From Pseudomonadota bacterium (GTDB lineage: Bacteria; Bdellovibrionota; Bacteriovoracia; Bacteriovoracales; Bacteriovoracaceae), in the NCBI GenBank assembly GCA_023432655.1, contig JAEYUK010000065.1, forward strand, positions 1 through 15,543: a stretch of 15,543 bases of DNA, in the 5' to 3' direction. Positions 12,129-15,543 of the stretch are shown here, one piece after another. The notes under the pieces were generated by a model. The model was given only the letters and a program-made list of their open reading frames with translations, made no database searches and had not been told where the DNA came from. Numbering within the stretch: the stretch's first letter is position 1; every line of letters begins with the position of its first letter. A program made the position numbers and the translations under genes.

Positions 12129-13591
12129 GCGCTGACTTACTGAATATCGGAAAATCTGGCCTATTTGCAGCGAAACAGTCGATGTCGACGACTTCGCACA
12201 ATATTGCCAATGCCAATACTGAGGGGTTCTCCCGTCAGGAAGTAAGAACAGAGACCGGTGTGACTCTTAGTGAAGGCGATTACTCACTGGGAACCGGTGT
12301 TGAAATCCAAAGTATCAAACGCTCCCACGATGAGCTGGTTGAAAAAAAATTAAATAGTTCCATTACCTCCCATAAGTTCAATGAAGAGCGCACTCTCCAG
12401 CTTGGCCACGTCGAGGAAATCTTTAATGAGATTAACTCCGACGGTATGAACAAGATCATGAACCGCTTCTTTAACTCCTTCCGAGAGCTTTCTAACCAAC
12501 CGGAAAATGAAACTATCCGGAATGTTGTTAAAGAAAACGCTAAAATTGTGACCGGCGACTTCCACCGCATTCAGGCCAACCTTGATGATGTTCGTGGCAG
12601 TATCAATAAAAAGATTTCTCTCTCAGTTTCTGAAATCAATAGCCTTACTACAACTATCGCAAAACTTAATAAAGAGATCAGCGTCCAGGAAGTATCAGGC
12701 AGTATGGCCAATGATCTTAGAGATCAGCGGGACCGTGCTCTTAGAACCCTGACCGAATATTTCCCGATCAACACCTATACTGATGCCAAAGGGCAATTTG
12801 TTGTCAGTGTTGAAGGAGTGGGCTCGCTAGTCGCCGGTGGTATCTCTCAGGATCTTTCAGTTGGATCTTCAGTTAAAAGCGGAGAGACTTCTGCTGATAA
12901 GGGTGACGCCCATATCTTCTTTGCCAGCCGTCCGGGCGTCTCTGTTTCAGACAAGATCACCAGCGGAACCCTCGGAGCGCAACTTAGAACCCGCAATGAA
13001 GAAATCGTAGGTTTAGAAAAGCAGCTCGACGAACTGGCCCATGGGTTAGTGCTTGCGACCAACTCCATTCACCGTCGTGGTTTTGCCAATCCCCCGGTAC
13101 CCGTCGATGCTGAAGGGAATCCTGTTCCTAATGCCGCCGCAAAAAAAGTGACCGGAATTAATTTTTTTAAAGAGCCCCTCGATTTAAAACGAGCAGCCGA
13201 ATACATTTCAATCTCTGATGAGATTGAAGCGGACGTGAATAATATTGCCACCGCTTTAGAAGCAAACAAACCCGGTGACAACCGTGTGGCCCTGGCGATT
13301 TCAAAACTCCAGCATGAAAAAGTACTGGGCGGCGGAACCACCACTTTTGAAGAACAATACCTAAAGTCAGTCGGTAACATTGGTCTTCAGGCCGGCAAAT
13401 CGAAAATCGATGAAGAGCAATCCCATGGAATACTAGCTCAGGCGAAGTCTTTTAAAGAACGCCTCGCCGGTGTTTCCCTGGATGAGGAAGCGGCGAACAT
13501 GGTCCGCTACCAAAATGCATATGAAGCTTCTGCCAAAGTCATCAGAGCTTCCGATGAAATGTTTAAAGCAGTGTTAGGATTACTTCCATAA
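12125..13591 (+). CDS. flgK: Hook-filament junction protein FlgK (HAP1)
   Basis: 488 residues. FlgK forms the first junction zone between hook and filament and is exported by the flagellar apparatus. The TTG start gives MGADLLNIGKSGLFAAKQSM, which matches the canonical FlgK N-terminus without trimming. This is followed by THNIANANTEGF-like SHNIANANTEGFSRQEV (about 24-40). A long helix (about 60-190, with many Asn and Glu) and the domain near LRDQRDRALRTLTEYFPI (about 198-215) fit FlgK. The C-terminus, VSLDEEAANMVRYQNAYEAS then AKVIRASDEMFKAVLGLL, is the standard D0 helix. AGGGGA lies 7 nt upstream. The distance to flgL is 10 nt. An Ala/Pro-rich stretch near residues 323-338 is a likely exposed loop. 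Confidence 0.96.
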   Translation: MGADLLNIGKSGLFAAKQSMSTTSHNIANANTEGFSRQEVRTETGVTLSEGDYSLGTGVEIQSIKRSHDELVEKKLNSSITSHKFNEERTLQLGHVEEIFNEINSDGMNKIMNRFFNSFRELSNQPENETIRNVVKENAKIVTGDFHRIQANLDDVRGSINKKISLSVSEINSLTTTIAKLNKEISVQEVSGSMANDLRDQRDRALRTLTEYFPINTYTDAKGQFVVSVEGVGSLVAGGISQDLSVGSSVKSGETSADKGDAHIFFASRPGVSVSDKITSGTLGAQLRTRNEEIVGLEKQLDELAHGLVLATNSIHRRGFANPPVPVDAEGNPVPNAAAKKVTGINFFKEPLDLKRAAEYISISDEIEADVNNIATALEANKPGDNRVALAISKLQHEKVLGGGTTTFEEQYLKSVGNIGLQAGKSKIDEEQSHGILAQAKSFKERLAGVSLDEEAANMVRYQNAYEASAKVIRASDEMFKAVLGLLP

Positions 13592-13601
13592 GGCATGATG
13601 T

Positions 13602-14594
13602 ATGAGTAGGGTTTCAGAAAATTCATCAGTACACGCCATCAACTATGCAGTTGGTAAGACCAAAGGCAAGGTGGAAGATCTCCAAATGAAGGGATCGACT
13701 CTTAAGCGTGTTTCAAAGCCCTCAGATGATCCTGTTGGAAATGTTGAACTCCTTTCTATTCGCTCGCAAAATATTGATGCCGATCAGTACATGCGAAACC
13801 TTGGCTATGCCCAGACTCAGCTTTCTTTCACCGAAACAGTTCTCGAAGAAATGACCGATCTTCTGGTTAAGGCAAAAGAACTCTCCATCGGCCAGGCTTC
13901 CTCCATTTATTCGCCAGAAATTCGTGAAGGCGTCTCTAAAGAGATTCATCAAATCCGTCAGCAGTTTATGAGCCTCGCTAATAAACGCATGGGAAACCGC
14001 TATCTATTCTCAGGACAGAAAGTACTGACCCGTCCGTTCGATCAGGAAGGCCAGTACTTTGGTGATAAAAATAAAATCAATATCGAGATCAATAAAGACG
14101 TTTACGTGCCCATTAACATTACCGGCAGTGAACTTTTTTATTCTCAGTCTAAAAAGCCTTTAGAGAAAAGTGATCTCGACTTAACTGCTCCCGAGATGGA
14201 AGTGAATCCAGAAGTGGCAGTTATGCGTAAACCCGCCAGCATTGAGCCGGAAGCTGTCCCAGTGAGTATATTTGACGAGCTTCGCTCTCTGGAGAATGCG
14301 CTCCTGACCGATAATCCTCAGGTCATTCAAAGTTTACTCGAACGGCTAGACAGTAGCATTGACCGCGTTGTTCAATATCGCACCAAGATTGGTGCCCTCA
14401 CTAACACGATTGTGAACGCGGAAACCAACATCGAAAAAATGAAACTTCTTAATGAGGCCCACAAAAGTAAGATCGAAGATGCTGATGTGACAGAACTCTT
14501 TGCTGACCTGCAGAAAGAGCAGGCCATCCTTAAGGCAACCTATAAGGCGAGCTCAAATTTGATGAATACGAGCCTTATGGACTTCCTCAGATAA
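13602..14594 (+). CDS. flgL: Hook-filament junction protein FlgL (HAP3)
   Basis: 330 residues, normal for FlgL, the second junction protein just below flagellin. The N-terminal flagellin-like helix has LQMKGSTLKRVSKPSDDPVG (about 28-47), then YAQTQLSFTETVLEEMTDLL and ANKRMGNRYLFSGQK. The middle (about 160-220) is variable and rich in Pro and Glu. The C-terminal helix runs IGALTNTIVNAETNIEKMKL to LKATYKASSNLMNTSLMDFL. The hinge residues and both coiled-coil ends are present, and the lack of extended D2/D3 domains argues against a flagellin. The ATG has AAGG 8 nt upstream. It is the last gene of the sigma-54 unit before a weak terminator. Confidence 0.95.
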   Translation: MSRVSENSSVHAINYAVGKTKGKVEDLQMKGSTLKRVSKPSDDPVGNVELLSIRSQNIDADQYMRNLGYAQTQLSFTETVLEEMTDLLVKAKELSIGQASSIYSPEIREGVSKEIHQIRQQFMSLANKRMGNRYLFSGQKVLTRPFDQEGQYFGDKNKINIEINKDVYVPINITGSELFYSQSKKPLEKSDLDLTAPEMEVNPEVAVMRKPASIEPEAVPVSIFDELRSLENALLTDNPQVIQSLLERLDSSIDRVVQYRTKIGALTNTIVNAETNIEKMKLLNEAHKSKIEDADVTELFADLQKEQAILKATYKASSNLMNTSLMDFLR

Positions 14595-14621
14595 GAAAAT
14601 CTTACAATTTCTTAACTTTTT
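14592..14621 (+). terminator. Weak AT-rich terminator after flgL
   Basis: TAAGAAA (14592-14598), beginning with the flgL stop codon, pairs with TTTCTTA (14608-14614) over a 9-nt loop. ACTTTTT follows, ending at 14621. Seven AT-rich pairs give low stability, so read-through into csrA is likely. Confidence 0.35.
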
Positions 14622-14633
14622 AATGAAATTATC

Positions 14634-14662
14634 TTGCATTTCCCCCTAAAAATGTAATAAAT
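14634..14662 (+). promoter_or_regulatory. Possible csrA promoter
   Basis: TTGCAT (14634-14639), 17 nt, then ATAAAT (14657-14662); the overlapping TAATAA at 14655 gives a 15-nt spacer. It lies about 60 nt before csrA in an AT-rich gap. Position is sensible because a weak terminator lies upstream, but the -10 is ambiguous. Confidence 0.3.
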
Positions 14663-14696
14663 CTCAGCGCAACAAAACTTTATTGAGTTAGTCAAA

Positions 14697-14719
14697 TTCT
14701 TGACAAGAAAGACAAGGAT
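14697..14719 (+). promoter_or_regulatory. csrA leader: TTCTTGACAAGAA palindrome and CsrA-like site over the RBS
   Basis: TTCTTGACAAGAA (14697-14709) is a perfect 13-base palindrome. Three bases on, ACAAGGAT (14712-14719) matches eight of the eight leading positions of the CsrA SELEX core ACARGGAU, and its AAGGA is the csrA Shine-Dalgarno, 7 nt before the ATG at 14725. Autoregulation by CsrA is known in other bacteria. Here the site is not in a stable stem, and AAGGAT is also a common RBS in this window. Confidence 0.45.
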
Positions 14720-14724
14720 CAACC

Positions 14725-14955
14725 ATGCTGGTTCTGACACGGAAGCTAGGAGAGAGCATTGCAATCGATGACAATATTAAAATTGTGGTCGTGCAAATAA
14801 AAGGCAAGCAAGTTCGCTTAGGCATCAAAGCGCCCAAAGAGACTAAGATACATCGCGAAGAGGTGTATCAGGCCATTCAAGATCAAAACACTGAAGCAGT
14901 ACAGGCCAACATGTCTGACATAGCGCGTCTCGGTGAAGAGCTCAAGAAGAGATAA
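14725..14955 (+). CDS. csrA: Carbon storage regulator CsrA
   Basis: 76 residues. CsrA is a dimeric RNA-binding protein that represses or stabilises mRNAs through GGA motifs in leaders. The N-terminus [15 protein letters not shown] and the RLGIKAPKE strand are canonical, and the RNA-contact residues Arg6 and Arg44 (IHREEVY) are present. The C-terminal tail (about 50-76, rich in Gln, Asn and Glu, ending [10 protein letters not shown]) is longer than in enterobacterial CsrA (61 residues) and similar to Bacillus CsrA, where the extension takes part in FliW binding. fliW is the next gene, 87 nt downstream on the same strand. This pairing is the known FliW-CsrA switch, in which FliW antagonises CsrA. 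Its location after flgL links it to flagellar assembly. Confidence 0.97.
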   Translation: MLVLTRKLGESIAIDDNIKIVVVQIKGKQVRLGIKAPKETKIHREEVYQAIQDQNTEAVQANMSDIARLGEELKKR

Positions 14956-14980
14956 TTTTCCTCCTTGATCATTTATTCGT

Positions 14981-15008
14981 TTGACTGATACCATCATAGT
15001 GCTATGGT
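14981..15008 (+). promoter_or_regulatory. Sigma-70-type promoter for fliW
   Basis: TTGACT (14981-14986), 16 nt, then TATGGT (15003-15008), 34 nt before the GTG start. The -35 matches at five of six positions and the -10 at four of six. It would allow fliW to be made apart from csrA. The -10 lies inside the dyad described separately. Confidence 0.45.
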
Positions 15009-15024
15009 AATAATACCTTACCAT
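14989..15024 (+). promoter_or_regulatory. Triple half-site TACCAT / ATGGTA / TACCAT over the fliW promoter
   Basis: TACCAT (14989-14994), ATGGTA (15004-15009) and TACCAT (15019-15024) lie at an exact 15-nt pitch and alternate in orientation. The second and third extend to the 7-bp pair ATGGTAA / TTACCAT with a 7-nt gap. The middle copy covers the -10. This is a candidate operator, or alternative hairpins if the region is transcribed from csrA. Confidence 0.5.
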
Positions 15025-15042
15025 TTCATTTTGGAGGCATCC

Positions 15043-15543
15043 GTGAAAGTCAAAACCACTCGATTTGGGGAACTTGAAGTAAACCCCAATGACATTATCA
15101 CCTTTTCTGAAGGTCTTTTGGGTTTTGAAAATCTAAAAAAGTACTTTGTTGTTGATCCAGGCGACAGCACATTGATCCTATGGTTGCAATCTACCGAAGA
15201 TGAGAAGGTAGCCTTCCCTATCATAGAACCTAAGATTTTCAAGCCAGACTATATTGCAAAACTTCTTCCAGCAGACCTAAACGGCCTGGAGCTTGAGTCT
15301 CTGCAATCTGCCAAACTTTATTCAATCTTAACGATCCCAGCGAACGTTACAGAGATGTCAGCTAATTTGAAGGCCCCAGTGGTGATCAATTCGGCCAAGA
15401 AAGTTGGTAAACAAATCGTACTTCAGGATTCAAAACTTTCTGTGAAGCACGAGATGTATAAAGAACTTAAAGTTTATATCGTAAACTTCTCTTCCGATGA
15501 TGCTCGAAGAACAAATTATGAGCCAAGCATTGCCCTTGAAGGT
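15043..15543 (+). CDS. fliW: Flagellar assembly factor FliW, 3'-partial
   Basis: The frame opens at GTG 15043, with GGAGG (15033-15037) 5 nt upstream, and stays open to the window end; 167 residues are visible and no stop is reached. FliW binds CsrA and flagellin in the cytoplasm, coupling filament export to translation. Family pattern seen: KTTRFGELEVNPNDIITFSEGLLGFENLKKYF, here residues 4-35 by rough count, then LWLQSTEDEKVAFPIIEP and the C-terminal ANLKAPVVINSAKKVGKQIVLQD-like segment. Most FliW proteins end soon after this point at about 130-150 residues. This one runs on for at least 35 more (from KLSVKHEMYKELKVY to ALEG), so it has a C-terminal extension or fusion. Identity is firm; the end is outside the window. 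Confidence 0.93.
   Translation, partial: MKVKTTRFGELEVNPNDIITFSEGLLGFENLKKYFVVDPGDSTLILWLQSTEDEKVAFPIIEPKIFKPDYIAKLLPADLNGLELESLQSAKLYSILTIPANVTEMSANLKAPVVINSAKKVGKQIVLQDSKLSVKHEMYKELKVYIVNFSSDDARRTNYEPSIALEG

Noticed and set aside
12280..12570. Minus-strand frames within flgK and neighbouring flagellar genes
   Set aside because: Mirror-frame shadows of conserved coding sequence.
13602..14594. Flagellin (FliC) instead of FlgL
   Set aside because: The order directly after flgK, length of 330 residues and C-terminal SSNLMNTSLMDFL ending fit FlgL; flagellin genes usually stand apart.
14596..15042. Sigma-28 promoter (TAAA-N15-GCCGATAA type) before csrA or fliW
   Set aside because: No stretch resembles GCCGATAA in either gap.

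Overview
The window reads as chromosomal core DNA from a flagellated Gram-negative bacterium of moderate-to-low GC. The L- and P-ring genes (flgH, flgI), a TonB-type protein and a class A PBP with an OB domain point to an outer membrane. The order flgF-flgG-flgA-flgH-flgI-flgJ-flgM-flgN-flgK-flgL-csrA-fliW, an RpoN-type promoter in front of it, and frequent TTG starts suggest a Bdellovibrio-like lineage, perhaps Bacteriovoracales. That placement is inference from content and style, not a database match. I see no phage, IS, CRISPR or tRNA.

Region 1 (1-1962, + strand) is the end of a one-carbon operon: folD (5' end outside the window), gcvT and gcvH, overlapping by 4 and 1 nt and closed by a strong hairpin terminator. 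GcvT makes 5,10-methylene-THF, which FolD oxidises. gcvP does not follow gcvH. A lone 92-residue unknown gene lies at 2120-2398.

Region 2 (2399-6329, - strand) is a probable cell-envelope/housekeeping operon, xseB - PBP1A - TonB-like. A hairpin over the TonB-like start holds the Shine-Dalgarno sequence in its loop.

Region 3 (6449-14594, + strand) is the rod/ring/hook-junction operon, driven by an almost ideal -24/-12 sigma-54 promoter. That promoter fixes the flgF start at 6517. Genes flgG-flgA-flgH-flgI are chained by 4-8 nt overlaps. A 121-nt gap with two hairpins then separates flgI from flgJ-flgM (8-nt overlap), flgN, flgK and flgL. FlgM, FlgN, FlgK and FlgL form the checkpoint and hook-filament junction module.

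Region 4 (14595-15543) carries csrA and fliW (3' end outside), the post-transcriptional pair that links secretion state to flagellar mRNA translation.

The most interesting signal is a set of small hairpins exposing GGA, the CsrA recognition triplet, at or overlapping the translation starts of flgF, flgJ and flgK, plus one at the TonB-like gene, in the same window as csrA and fliW. This suggests CsrA/FliW acts inside the rod-to-junction operon and not only on flagellin. A second is an evenly spaced triple half-site (TACCAT / ATGGTA / TACCAT, 15-nt pitch) over the fliW promoter.
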